From Eucalyptus grandis (lineage: Eukaryota > Streptophyta > Magnoliopsida > Myrtales > Myrtaceae): 64,000 nt of DNA. The notes beneath the pieces were generated by a model. The model had not been told where the DNA came from, did no database searches, and saw nothing but the letters and a program-made list of their open reading frames with translations. A program made the position numbers and the translations under genes. The number at the start of each line of letters is the position of its first letter. The stretch's first letter is position 1. Shown in pieces: positions 33,985 through 45,835 of this stretch. The DNA is taken from contig NC_052618.1 of NCBI RefSeq assembly GCF_016545825.1, positions 42,664,196 through 42,728,195 on the forward strand, written 5' to 3'.

Positions 33985-34952
33985 CGAAAGAGCTAGTATA
34001 AACACCTAAAGGGGGTGAATAGGTGTAAAAACATATTTGTTTAGAGATGCAATAAGAATATTTTTCTTTTAAACTAAGTCTATCAAACAATAAACTTTGA
34101 GTAAAGAAACTTAGTAGAATATCACAACAAATAAATTAAAGGAGTTCAGGGAAGAGAAAATGAACACAAGATTTATAATGGTTCGGCTTAGATTAAGCCT
34201 ATGTCCACTCTCCCACATTAATAGCCTTCTGGCTAGATTTCATTATGAATCGAAAGAGAATTACAGCAGTATAACACTGACTACCTAGTAAAGAGTTTTC
34301 TTTTTCTCTCACTAAGTCACTCATTAGTGTTTTTCTCTCTTTCGAATACACGTATGAGCACTCTTGATGAAGAACAAGTGATTTGAGAAGCTTCAAACTT
34401 TGGAATTCTAGCTTTTTTGTCTCTTTTCGAATGACTCGAAAAATCTCCTTAAATACTCCTCCATGTCTTTATGACTGTTGGCACTATCTAGAGGAATTCT
34501 TCTAATCAACCAGTTGGACAAATCAATCAAGGAGATCATGAGCCGTTTGAAGATTGAGATGAAAGTCCAATGATCCCGGTTGCCCATACAATCAGAATAT
34601 TGGTTTCCATAAGTAGATTATTTCCAAATAAACTTGTCTTCAAATTGATTTTTCGATTCTGAGATTGATTTCATCAATAATATCCAAAAAGGTAAGTAAA
34701 ATTTCCATCCAGAAAACCATATATATCTTGTTCGTACTGAGTCTTTGAAGGAAGAACAATAATCCTAAGTCTAATTATTTCTTCGATCTTCACTTGAGTT
34801 CAGTCTGGGTCATCGTCAAAGTGGAGCAAACTTCTAATGTAAGATAGACTTTGATAGAATTCCACAGAAGTCTAATATTCCTCAGAATGAGAATAAGAAT
34901 AGAAATAGAAAAGTTTTGTCAACTTCCAAATCTAATAGGAGTTTTCTCAACA
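33985..34952 (-). repeat. 3' LTR of the large copia element
   Basis: 968 bp. On minus it begins TGTTGAGAAAACTCC beside the polypurine tract and ends AGCTCTTTCG (CG instead of CA). It pairs with 47,312-48,316. Both carry the CTAGGTGTTTA-type end and the same internal order, with small indels. Confidence 0.88.
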
Positions 34953-35279
34953 ATCTCCCATTTTTTTATGATGACAAAACTTTCATACAAATTTAAACAT
35001 TGTAACCTGCAAACCAACACTTTAACAGCACATAATAATTTATAATAAGAATAAATCATTATAGAACTGACTAATATGGAATCTGCATCCACAAAATGCA
35101 TTAATCTTAACAGTTCTATAACAACAATCATTTCGAGTTCAAGCACTACAAATGTTTAATCCACAACCACAAAAAGTTAACCATAAAAGTTCAAGCCAAC
35201 ACAACCAAGTTTAATCAAAATCAAAACAACTTTAAATATGCTCTCATTCTCCCCCTTTTTGTCATCAGCAAAAAGATAA

Positions 35280-37410
35280 AGTCAGTCAAGAATAAAAAGA
35301 GTGAACGAAAAGATGATCAAGGTTGTTTTAGAATGCGAACAAGTAGAAAATCCTCCAATGACTACACGGTCTCCTCAAGCTTATGTAGGCACTGATGATA
35401 TACATTCTCCACTTTGACTAAAGTTTTCGAAGCCTGTTGATTCAATGTCTGAACCTGAGTGTCAAAAGACTGTACCTTGCCAATAAGAAATTCTGAGGTA
35501 AATCCTAAAGCAGCTTGTAACTTCTGAATTTCAAACTCCATGGCATATTGTCATGCCTTTATCTCCAAGAGCAAATCTACTATCCTTGGATAGTTTACTT
35601 CAGGTTTGGTTTGGGCACTAGCTTCAACAAAATGAATCTATGGAGCATGCAGAAATGAAGGAACATCAACTTGAATGCGTGTAGGTTGTTGCTTACCCTG
35701 ACTTGGAGTTTCCTCTTCAACTGGAGCTTTTGGGAAATGAAATGTAAATACATCTTTAGCATCTACAGGAGATCTACTGATACCATCACTAGCAGTAAGT
35801 GCAACTAAAGGAGTTTTCTCATGTCCTCCCCCTGTTTTGGTGCCCTTAGGTTGAGACGAAACTTCTCCTTCTTACACTTTCTCCTTTCCAGCACGAGATT
35901 GTTGCTCTGGTTTAGTCTCCTCTTCTTCAAGTGCAGCAATTTCCTTGTTTTCCTCAGTTTCCTCAAACTATGGTATTGTACCAGCGTCTTTTTCTGAGTC
36001 TTCATCATCATCCTCCTTCTCTTCAAATTCTTCAACATCACTTTCTTCTTCCTCATTTTCACCTTCTTCTTCTTATGGTTCTTTAGAATCAACATACCCT
36101 TGAAGATTGCACAAAGCGATGGCAAAGATTGTTAAGTCTTCATCTTCCTCCTCTTCATCCTGCAAAAGGATATATTTCTTCTTTTTCGATGTTTAAAAGA
36201 TCTAGGGCTTTAGAAAGATCTTTCAGCCTCATCTTGAAAATCATTTTCATTCCTATTTCCATAGGAGCAAGAGTCCTTCATCAAAGTTGAGAAGGTAACT
36301 GAATTTGAAGGTATCTGAATAATCTCGTTATTAAGGCAGAGTAGGGCAGTTGCCCTTTTTCCTTCATCATTGTTTTGTACATGTGCAAAAAGATAGTATG
36401 TGGGAGAGAAAAATGAACTCCATTGCAAATTGCCCACATTATCTTTCTCAAAACATCAGTCTTGGAGGCAGCCTTGGGTCTGATGCAATTAATCACTATT
36501 TTATGCAGCATAATGTTTGAAGTAGGCATACCAGAGTAAGTAATACTCCCACTCGGAAATCTGTCTTTCACTAGAAATCTAGTAGCTTAATTGATGAATA
36601 CATTTATGGGTAGAAAACCACTTCGTTCTACACCCAAAATGTCAGCTAGAATATCAACATATACATTAAACATTCTATCACAAACAGAAACTGAATATGA
36701 GTTTAATCAAGAAATGATAGATTCAAGTAAAAATATGCTGTTAATTCAGGATATGCTTCAAATGTCTCTACACAGAATCCTTCAAATTGAATTTTGGCTA
36801 ACTTAAATTAACCTTTATAGAATCCAAAAAGTCAAAGTCTACTGTACGCGGGTTTATGACCCCTCTGTTCAACATTTAAGCATAAACATTTTTATGCTTT
36901 TTTGAATGAAAAAGTTTCATTCTTTCTCCTGTAATCTCAGTCACCACACCCATCCTTGGTTGGAAATTTATAAAGATTCTCTCATCATCATCTTTATTCT
37001 CAAGCTGATTTTCTAACCCAAAACGAGGATCAAAAGGAAAATTCGAAAATTTCTTTTTTGTTGTTCTTTTTGGCGCTAGTCCTAACCTTTCCATCATTCT
37101 CAAAAATAAAGTTTCATTTCCGTATCCATGGTATTTTAGAAAGTTAACGATAAAGTCCACAGGACTTCCACCCTGTTCAAAAACATATAATGTTTGAAAA
37201 GTACCTCAGGCCTCATTACAGAAATGGGTGTTGCCTCATGTGTAACTTCCTCATCTGTAGAGTGAAGAGGGAACTCCGGGGGGAATATTCTCCGGTCGAT
37301 CAAATGAGTTGGTCCTTTAGGCATATTGCGAGGACCGCGACTAGTAATGCAAGAAGATTTCCTCTAGAATGACATTGTTGCAAATTTGGAGGACCTTGAC
37401 GACATGTTCA
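35280..37410 (-). pseudogene. copia third ORF (env-like / plant transposon-protein type), decayed
   Basis: Downstream of RNase H and before the polypurine tract. It starts near 37,405 on minus (MSSRSSKF..), with a stop after MSF, and goes on RGPRNMPKGPTHLIDRRIFP, FLKYHGYGNETLFLRMMERL, then in another frame SGMPTSNIMLHKIVINCIRP, AICNGVHFSLPHTIFLHMYK, GQLPYSALITRLFRYLQI. This last block has the LPY..L.TR.F pattern found in the 'putative plant transposon protein' family and in Athila/SIRE third ORFs. Lys/Glu-rich sequence (36,125-35,805) and a coiled-coil end (about 35,560-35,340) follow, the latter matching 1-177 and 51.6-51.85 kb. The function is unknown. Confidence 0.65.
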
Positions 37411-37456
37411 AGTGGAAGAGAGAAAGAAATTTGCAGAGTGTTTTCTCGAGGAAAAA

Positions 37457-37459
<3 letters not shown>

Positions 37460-37501
<42 letters not shown>
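37460..37501. repeat. (GA)n microsatellite
   Basis: About 21 GA units just upstream of the third ORF of the copia element. Confidence 0.95.
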
Positions 37502-37504
<3 letters not shown>

Positions 37505-37799
37505 AGGTTTGAAACATTGTGCTCGAAAGAAATAAACTAAAGAATTTAAAGAAATTGAAATGGGGCAAACGAATCATCACAAAAAGAAATGTCTTTTCAA
37601 AAACAATTCAAAAAGAATAACTGCCAAAAATTTAAAATATATTCTGAAAAATCAGCAAATAAATTGTAATTTCCAAAAATAAAAAAGGCAAGAGATGATT
37701 TAGTGATAATCATACCTGTTCAGATTTTTCGTGCTAACAATAAAATACCGGGTATTGGAGAGATTTCCATACTAAAGTAACTTCTTTAATATAAGTTGC

Positions 37800-39450
37800 T
37801 GAGTCTGATCAATCACAAACTTTAGTCGAAAGGAAGGATGATATTCAACTTGCTACGAATTGATTCAAATAAGCTTTTCTCTAATGGTTTTGTAAAGATA
37901 TCTGCCAGTTGATTCTTTGAATCAACAAATTAAACATTAATCTCGCCATTTTATACATGATCTCTTATGAAATGATGATGAATCTCGATGTGCTTTGCTC
38001 TTGAGTGAAGAATTGGATTTCTAGTAAGGTTGATAGCACTTGTGTTGTCACATCTATTTTCCGTGCACGATTCTTCTATTCCAAAGTATCTTAGTTGTTG
38101 TCTCATCTACAGAACTTGTGAGTAGCAACTTCCAAGAGCAACATATTCTGCTTCTGCTGTAGAAAGTGCCATAGTACTTTGCTTCATTAAGAACTAAGAT
38201 ACTAGCATTTGTCCCAATAATTGACATGTACCGGATGTACTCTTTCTGTCAACTCTACATCCAGATAGATCATCATCAGAATAACTAAGTAAAGTAAAGT
38301 CTCTTCCTTTAGGATACCATAGACCTAGCTTTGGAAAAGTTGCAATATATTTTATGATGCGTTTAACAGCACTTAGATGTGATTCTTTGGGATCAGATTG
38401 AAATCTAGCACAGATACACACACTAAAAGAATGTCAGGTCTAGAGGCGGTGAGATAAAGAAGAGAACCAATTTTGTTTTTGTAAAGATTTTAATCTACTT
38501 TCTTTCCTCCTTCATCCTTGTCAAGCTTTAATGAGCTGGACATGCGAGCTTCTATTTTTTTGCAATTCTCCATCCCAAACTTCTTGATAATATCTTTGGC
38601 ATATTTCTCCTAGTGAATGAATATTCCTTTCTTTGATTGTCTGACTTGCAATCCCAGAAAGAATGTCAATTCACCCATTATGCTCATTTCAAATTCTTCC
38701 TGCATAGATCTTGAAAATTTCTTGTAGAGACTTTCTTGAGAAGATCCAAAGATTATATCATCTACATAAATCTGTACAAGCAGAAAATATTTTTCTTCTC
38801 TTTTTATAAACAAAGTTATATCAACTTTTCCTTTCTCAAAGCCACTATTTGTTAAAAACTTACTTAACATTTCATACCAAGCTCGAGGTGTCTACTTTAG
38901 ACCATACAAAGCCTTCTTCAGTCTGTAGACAGAGTTTGGTTTTCTTGGATGTTCAAAGCCAGGTGGTTGTTCCATATAGACTTCTTCTTGTATAAATCCA
39001 TTAAGAAAAGCACTTTTGACATCCATCTGAAATAACCTGAATTTTTTATAACAAGCAAATACAAGTTATAATTTAATTGCTTCTAACCTTGCTACTGGTG
39101 CATAAGTTTCATCATAGTCTATCCTTCTTTTTGTGTGTATCCTTTTGCCACAAGCCTTGCTTTGTTTCTGATTACTTTACCTTTTTCATCTATCTTGTTT
39201 CTTAATACCCAATTTGTTCTAATCACATATTTGCCTTTGGGTGGAGGAATCAGCTCCCACACATTATTAATGTTGAATTGTCTGAGTTCTTCCTACATAA
39301 CTTATATCCAACTTTCGTCAGAAAATGCTTCTTCTACTTCTTTTGGTTCTATTTTAGAAACAAGTGCTAATGCACTGGAATCTTCTTTTCCTTTGGATCT
39401 AGTACATATTCCTTCATCTAAATTGCCAATGATGAGTTCTTTGGGATGAC
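37800..39450 (-). pseudogene. copia reverse transcriptase and RNase H
   Basis: The reverse transcriptase runs from about 39,450 down to 38,600 and contains the catalytic YVDD at 38,768-38,757 (LLVQIYVDDIIFG), followed by EEFEMSIMGELTFFLGLQV. RNase H follows at 38,421-38,190 (SAVKRIIKYIATFPKLGLWY, SYSDDDLSGCRVDRKSTSGT) and ends around 37,830 (AFTKPLRE-like region, degraded). Stops break the frame at several places (for example after the 38,610 and 38,194 frames). Domain order and motifs are typical of copia. Confidence 0.85.
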
Positions 39451-40870
39451 TTGATTTTTTCTTCCAGTTGCTATTTGATTTGTCATGCCGTTAATCATAG
39501 GTTCCCTTTGATTCTTCTAGTTCTGCTTGTTGTTGTTCTCTAGAAGATTGATGTTCTCCGAGGGAATTTGACTTTGTTAAGTCTGGAACTAGTTCAAACT
39601 CTTCAAGTTGAACCTGATCTGGTTGATTCTGCATAATTTCCTGAAATCTAACATTCATTGATTCTTCTACAGATTGAGTCTTCTTGTTAAAGACCTTGTA
39701 AGCTTTATTTAACATTAAATAGCCAAGAAAAATTCCTTCATCCGATTTTTCTTTAAACTTACCAAATCGATCATTTGCATTCTTCAAGATAAAACACTTA
39801 CAACCAAAAATGTGAAAGTAGGAGATGTTAGGCTTCTTCCCTTTATATACTTCATAGGGAGTCTTCTCTAGGATAGGCCTTAAAAACACCATGTTGATTA
39901 TATCACAAGTAGTAGAGACTGCTTATGTCCAAAATCGAGAAGATATTTTGCTTTCTATCAATAGAATTCTAGCCATCTCCTATAAAGATCTGTTTTTCCT
40001 TTTCGCAACTCCATTTTGTTCTAGAGTATATGGAGAAGAGAAAACATGTTGAAAACCATATTCATCACAGAAGTTTGCAAAATCTTAATTTTCAAACTCA
40101 CGTCTATGATCTATTCTTATACTTGAGATAGCATAACATTTCTCGTTTTGAATTTTCTTGGCAAAATTTGAAAAATAAGAGAATGTTTCAGATTTATTTG
40201 CCAAAAGGAATACCCAAGTGAAACGTGAATAATCATCCACAATTATTAGACAATATTTCTTTCCACTAAAACTTTGAGTTCTTGTAGGTCCAAAAAGATC
40301 CATATGAAGAAGCTACAAAACACGACTGATAGAAACCTAATTTATTGGTTTAAAGGAACTTCTGACCTATTTTCCCAAGATACATGGAGTGCACAACTCA
40401 GGCTTTTGATAAACCAAATTAGAAAGCCCTCGAACTAGCTTCTTTGAAGAAACTTTGGCAATCCGTTTCATATTTACATGACCAAGCTTTCGATGCCAGA
40501 AACTTGCTTCATCTTGTATTGAAATAAGGCACTGAAAATTTTCTGGATTTACGTCCAGAAGATATATGTTACCATGCCTTCACCTAGTAAAGGATTGAGA
40601 AGAATCTTGACTTATTCCAGAACAAATACATTCTTGAAAGTTTATTCTGAAACCTATATCACAAAGTTGACTTATACTCAAAAGATTGTAGTTTAAGCCT
40701 TTTACCAGGAAAACATTGTTGATGGTCGGACTTCCAATCTCCGTTGTTCCATATCCTATAATCTTCCATTTCCTGTTTCCACCAAACGAAACATTTCCTC
40801 CTTTTAGTCTTTGAAGCTTTACGAAGTAGCTTGAGTCTCCTGTCATATGCTTAGAACAGCCACTATCCAA
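39451..40870 (-). pseudogene. copia protease and integrase
   Basis: Protease begins MDSGCSKHMTGDSSYFVKL at 40,870 (the D-S-G catalytic triplet). GAG-pre-integrase lies around 40,640-40,400. The integrase core is at 40,303-40,085 (MDLFGPTRTQSF, IVDDYSRFTWVFLLANKSET) with both Asp positions. The C-terminal part is at 39,892-39,491 (TPYEVYKGKKPNISYFHIFG, KSDEGIFLGY). The Glu-containing part around 40,030-39,930 is interrupted by stops. Confidence 0.85.
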
Positions 40871-41001
40871 ATACCATTTGATTTTTCTTTTAATAGTAAC
40901 CTACAATCAGAAGAACAACTCAAACTTTATTTGGTATCCAGATTTTCTTGGGTCAAGGAGAGTTACTATTAAAAACAATCTTTGTCCAGTCTTTCTTAAT
41001 T

Positions 41002-41227
41002 TTTTTTTTTTTTTGGTAAGTAAGTAAGTAATATAAAAGGGAGGTCAAAAAATACAAAGAACCAGCTTCAAAGACTCGTACTCAAAAGAACAGTCTCAAA
41101 TGAGTGAAAGGAAGCCGAGCAAAGGCCAAGTGGCCAAAAGACAACCAAAAAAAAAAAAAAAAAAAAACAACACACGCTAAGACCGAACGAACCCAAGCTA
41201 CACATCAAACTGTGAAGATAGCAATAG
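41002..41227 (-). mobile_element. 5'-truncated LINE 3' end
   Basis: On minus, the fragment ends TTGTATTTTTTGACCTCCCT, TTTATATTACTTACTTACTTACC and a run of A, typical of plant L1-like 3' ends. It is flanked by a 9-bp perfect duplication, TTCTTAATT (40,993-41,001 and 41,228-41,236). A second internal T/A run is at about 41,145-41,166. It separates the zinc-knuckle part of copia gag from protease. Confidence 0.8.
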
Positions 41228-41236
41228 TTCTTAATT

Positions 41237-41466
41237 GATCTCCAAACTTTAGGACATTCATTCTCAAAATGTTCTGAGTTGTTGCACTTAGAACATTTGA
41301 GAGCACTTTGACCAACAGGTTTTACAAACACTTTTTGAAAATGATTTTTGTAAAATGCCTTTGAAGGTCTTTGTCTAAGTCTCTCTTTTACTTTAGGAAA
41401 ATCAATTAAAGGAATTGTTTCATTATTCATACCCAAACCAGATTTATTAAAGTAGGGTATTTGAGC
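41237..41466 (-). pseudogene. copia gag zinc-knuckle segment
   Basis: On minus: RPSKAFYKNHFQKVFVKPVG, then CSKCNNSEHFENECPKVW, a CCHC-like knuckle in which the usual Gly-His is Ser-Glu-His. It is the gag tail, cut off from the rest of gag (45,836-47,244) by the solo LTR and from protease by the LINE fragment. Confidence 0.75.
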
Positions 41467-42439
41467 TGTCACGCATCGATCCTCAAATGCGTGCCCATCC
41501 CTAGTCGATTAATAGCGATGTCCCAGGACACATCATCGACCCTTTCATTTTTAATACACATGCGGAAGCAGATAAAAATCCCTAGATAATAAAATAATAG
41601 GATAGGAAAGTAGAACTAAATTCCGAGCTTTCAAAAACAACCACACTTATATACATTATATATATGAAACAGACTACTAAGTCAAATTCAAGATGAACAA
41701 GTTCAGAATCAACGTCTACAAACAGGGGTGGGGGTTCCACCAACTACGGGCCCTCGTCCTCCTCTTCATCATCCTTCACACTCCAACTGGAGCCTTCAGC
41801 AGACTGCACCAGACTTCCGAGATCTTCAAAATCCAAGTCTGCTGCATCTACAACGAGGCCCGGAGGGGGATCTGCGTTGTCTTTTCCAAAGGCGGCCTCC
41901 AAAACATACAGAGGTATCTCAGACTCTAGTAGGGGACCCTCTCTCTGGCCATCTTGAGCCTGGTGGTACCACGATCTATATCGATGGGGCACCTCATGGG
42001 TGAAACTCGCATCAACCCAAACTATAGACCTCACCAGCTCATAGGTCCAACTCCTAGGGCACCCATAAAACGAAAAGTAAGAGGTTTGCTCTGTGATCTT
42101 CTTAGGTCGTCCCAAAAACTCAGGAGCAGCCATCTAAGGACCTGAAATGATGTCCCACAACTAAGATGAGACTACGTCTCAGCGAGTTCTACTCTCTAAG
42201 ATCCAATTAAGAAGTCAATACAATCTAGAGGTTGCTTAAGCATAACACGAGTCAGAGGACTTACCTTGGCCTCAGTTTCATTCTTGCAAGTCAGTATATA
42301 TATGAAATATACCCTATCACATCACATCATTCAATCAGATTAAATCATCGATCAATCAACCTAGTCGATTACATGTCATTCAAACCATATCTCGATCATT
42401 TCAATCCATACTATTCATTTTCCCAAACGGTATACATCT

Positions 42440-42780
42440 AGTCACCGAGCCACATGCATTCTCTAAGGCGACACACTTCATCACCAAGCCATGTGCATTC
42501 TCAAAGGTGACATGTCTAATCACCAAGCCTCGTGCATTCTCTAAGGCGACTTATACGCCAAAGCGATGTACTAATCGCTGAGCCACGTATATTCTCTAAG
42601 GCGATATACCAAATCACTGAGTCACATGCATTCTCTAAGGCGACATATACGCTAAGGCAACGTACTAACCACCAAGCCACGTGCTTTTCCAGGTGATGTA
42701 TATACTCAACGATTCACATGCATTCTCTAAGGCGACCTATACACTAAGACAACCTATCTGGTCACCAAGCCACATCACAC
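42440..42780. repeat. minisatellite, about 8 units of 39-55 bp
   Basis: Units of the form CACCAAGCCACGTGCATTCT, CTAAGGCGAC, TATAC... repeat head to tail. Short (about 39-bp) and long (about 55-bp) forms alternate; the long form adds GC(C/T)AA(A/G)GC.A(T/C)GTACTAA. Units differ at many positions. The array lies inside the solo LTR. Confidence 0.85.
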
Positions 42781-43420
42781 AGCAGTTCTTCTCACTCTTT
42801 TATCATACCCGATAAAATATCGTGTGCAAGTACATGGTCGGCCTTAGCCAAAATATCATATTCTTTCTTTCCATAAATCCCACCATTTTCTATAGTTCTC
42901 CAAAACATTTTTGGCATTATCAATCGATGCCCAATTATTTTTCAATTAATAACCAAAATTATTTAATTTAGGAATAAATCCTAAAATCACCAATAAATCA
43001 ATTTCTCACAAATTAAGGCTCGAATAAATAAACGGAATGTACCACGGTAATCAGCATAAAATTCTAATCGTCGACTAACCCAGCCTAATTTTCGAAAAAT
43101 AATTAATTAATTAATTAATTACGAAAAATATTAAATAAATGCATTAAATTCAATTTAGGCCCGTAATGCCTAATTGGAAGCTGAGACGAGCCCAGAAAAA
43201 TCCCGAGGTTCGTTCAATAAATACTAGAAGCTTTCTACTTGCTAATGACTAAGTCTAACCACCTAACATGCATCCTTAAGTTACTAATTTAATTGTTCTA
43301 AACTAATCAAACCACATAATCATGCTTAATTAACACTAATCAATCCTTAATCATCATTAGCAAACTAAGCAAGGATTAGTGAGCTAAACTCACCCGTTTA
43401 ACAATCCGTTCGGATCAAAA

Positions 43421-44413
43421 TGTTGGGAACATCGCAGGGGACATTTTACTCCAAAGTGTTTGAGAAATTTTTCCTATTTTTTTTGAAGTTGACAAAACGT
43501 TTCCATCAGTCTAGTCTGAAGACTTGAAGACTCTATCGTCAAAGTCTGAAGACCTCCAGACTCAAGATTTAAAGTCTGCCCTAATTGATAGTTTCCAGAC
43601 TAACGAAGAAAAAATATTATCCGTTGAAGAAGACTTATCCAAATGCGGGTATATCTTTAAGGATTTGATTCATGCTGTTGAAGAAGATCTCATGGCTGAA
43701 GATTGCACCTCAAGATCTATTATTCATATTGAAATTAATTCGAGTATTTTAGATCCGTTGATTAGCGAAGTATACTTGGAAAGTTCTACTTATGGAAACC
43801 TAGATCCTGATTGTATGGGCGAGCAGAATTGGTGGGCTATCATCATATTCTTTAAATAACTCGAGATCTCCCTAATTGATTCTGTCCAACGGGTTAATTG
43901 GAAGAACTCCTTTGGAAGATGCCAACGGTTATGAAGGCATGGAGGAGTATATAAGGAAGACGATCTAGTTATTCGTGGGTGTGAAAAGAGAGAGAAATTC
44001 CAAAGTCTGAAGCTCCTTGTTCTTTGCTATTTCAATTGATTGAGTTTAAATTGTATTCAAAAGAGTGATTAAATTCTTGTCAGACCTTGAGGAAGTATAA
44101 CTGAGTCTCTACACTGTGGAATCAAGGACGTGATACTGTAAAATCTCTTTTAATTCATAGTGGAATCCAGCCAGTGGGCTGTCAGTGCGGGAGAGTGGAC
44201 GTAAGCTTGGTCTAAGCTGAACTACTATAAACCTTATGTTTTGAATCTCTATCCCCAAACTCTTTACTTTAAATCGCAGCTCTATATAATTGTTTATAGT
44301 TGTTCACGACTTCAGTTTATTATTCTTAGAAGTTAATTTGTTTTGATAAGATTTACAAAAACTTATTTGATCACCCATTCACCCCCCTCTAGGTGCTCAT
44401 ACTAGCCCTTTCA
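43421..44413 (+). mobile_element. copia solo LTR nested in the TGTCAC solo LTR
   Basis: Begins TGTTGGGAACATCGC and ends AGCCCTTTCA. The flanks are CAAAA and CAAAG, a 5-bp duplication with one mismatch. It matches the LTR at 537-1,483 over most of its length (TCAAAGTCTGAAGACC, GCTTGGTCTAAGC.GAAC, CCCCTCTAGGTGCTC). No internal copia sequence remains. This is the third level of nesting. Confidence 0.85.
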
Positions 44414-45835
44414 CAAAGCAGGCCTAAGCTCCGAGGCCCGGAAACACCTCAAAACGGGCTTGGAAAGATGCTAGAAGCCCACTTCTGGGCTTGCTGTTCG
44501 GCAGCTGAAAACAAAAGAAAACAAAGCTAAAGTGGCGACAAGGCTCGGGGATGGACAATGGGGTGGTTTTGGGTCCCAACTGACAACTTGGGTGACTTCC
44601 TCAATCCCTTGCAGTGGCTAAATAGGGGTTGGAACATCTAGACAGGACTGCAGGGGGTCGGGATCACACGGTGGGGGCGGTGGTTCGCGCGGCCAGGCGT
44701 GGGTGGAGGCGGATGGTGGCAAGCGGCACGACTCTGGTGGCGGCTTGGCGTGCAACAAGTTGGCTTCTCCTCTACTGGTCTTCTTGGCTACTAGTCGCAC
44801 AGAATGGAGGGAGAGAAATGGGTTAGCCGGCCAAAGAGAGAAGAAGAGGGAGAGAGAGAGAATTGGATGGCCCCTTGGCCTTATCTTCCACATTTTTGTC
44901 CCCCAAGTGCTTGCCCATCAAGCCAACATCCCTTGGCTATCATTGATCCACCAACACACTTCTCACAACTCAAGAAGCGGTCCATTTTGGCCAAGGGGAG
45001 GGGGGGAGCTACGAATTTGGCACCATTCGACACCAAATGGACACTTGATTCACTTCAATACAACCTCATTTGGCCTTTACAATTTCGATTGACATATCAA
45101 TGCTCCCATTGATATTTTTCCTTACCCATAAATCCATCTTGCATCTCAATTTAGTGATTAAAAACGACCTTTGGCACTTTCTGAACAAAAACAATCCTGC
45201 GATGACTTTTTCCCAAAAAGTCTCGGGTTCCAGAAAAATCTTATGAGACTGAGTCAACGTTTCTAGAATTTATTGTGATATGACAGAATCTTCACTTTCT
45301 GAAATCGGACCTGAATTCGCAATTAATTTTATTTAACGTATTTTTAGCATGACCTAGACCACCGGGTAGTTTCAGAGTTTTTTAATGCAAATGACCCATG
45401 GTTGATTTTTTTCGAACCACTATGAACCAACTCAACACATTTGCGACTCTCGATTATAGTAAAAATCTTAATGATTCAATTACGGGCATAGGGTACCAAA
45501 ACGACAAAGAAATCAAACTAGTGCCAATCGACGAGAATTTTCCAATTTAGTGGAGTCACCCACAATCAGCCACACATCTCCATCGAATCGATCTATCTCT
45601 AATCTCAATTCAATTTTTAACTGTGCCGTAATGGCCTCTAAAGATGAGACGATTGAAAAGCCGATTCATGGTCGAATTCTCAAGTATATTGCCTTAAAAT
45701 TCCTTAATGGCTTACCTAGACAGTCTAGTTATCTCAAGAGTGATCAGCTTTGAGAACAACCATATAGACACGTTGATGAAATGCTCGATTTATTCAGTAG
45801 AAAACAGGGTTGAAAATTTAGGATGTCACATGAGC

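Larger units (their letters stand above)
41467..45830. mobile_element. second solo LTR of the TGTCAC family, with a nested copia LTR
   Basis: Begins TGTCACGCATCGATCCTC and ends TTTAGGATGTCACA. It is flanked by a perfect 5-bp duplication, TGAGC (41,462-41,466 and 45,831-45,835). The start and end match the solo LTR at 12,740-16,139. Of its 4,364 bp, about 1 kb is the copia LTR at 43,421-44,413. It carries a minisatellite at about 42,440-42,780 that I do not see in the other copy. There is no gag or pol. Confidence 0.88.

Noticed and set aside
35805..36125. Lys-rich minus-strand frame as an independent gene
   Set aside because: It is part of the decayed third ORF of a copia element and is low-complexity (KKKR-rich).
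42440..42780. Regular repeats with spacers that might suggest a CRISPR array
   Set aside because: Plant nuclear context, degenerate units, no unique spacers of constant length and no cas genes. It is a minisatellite in an LTR.
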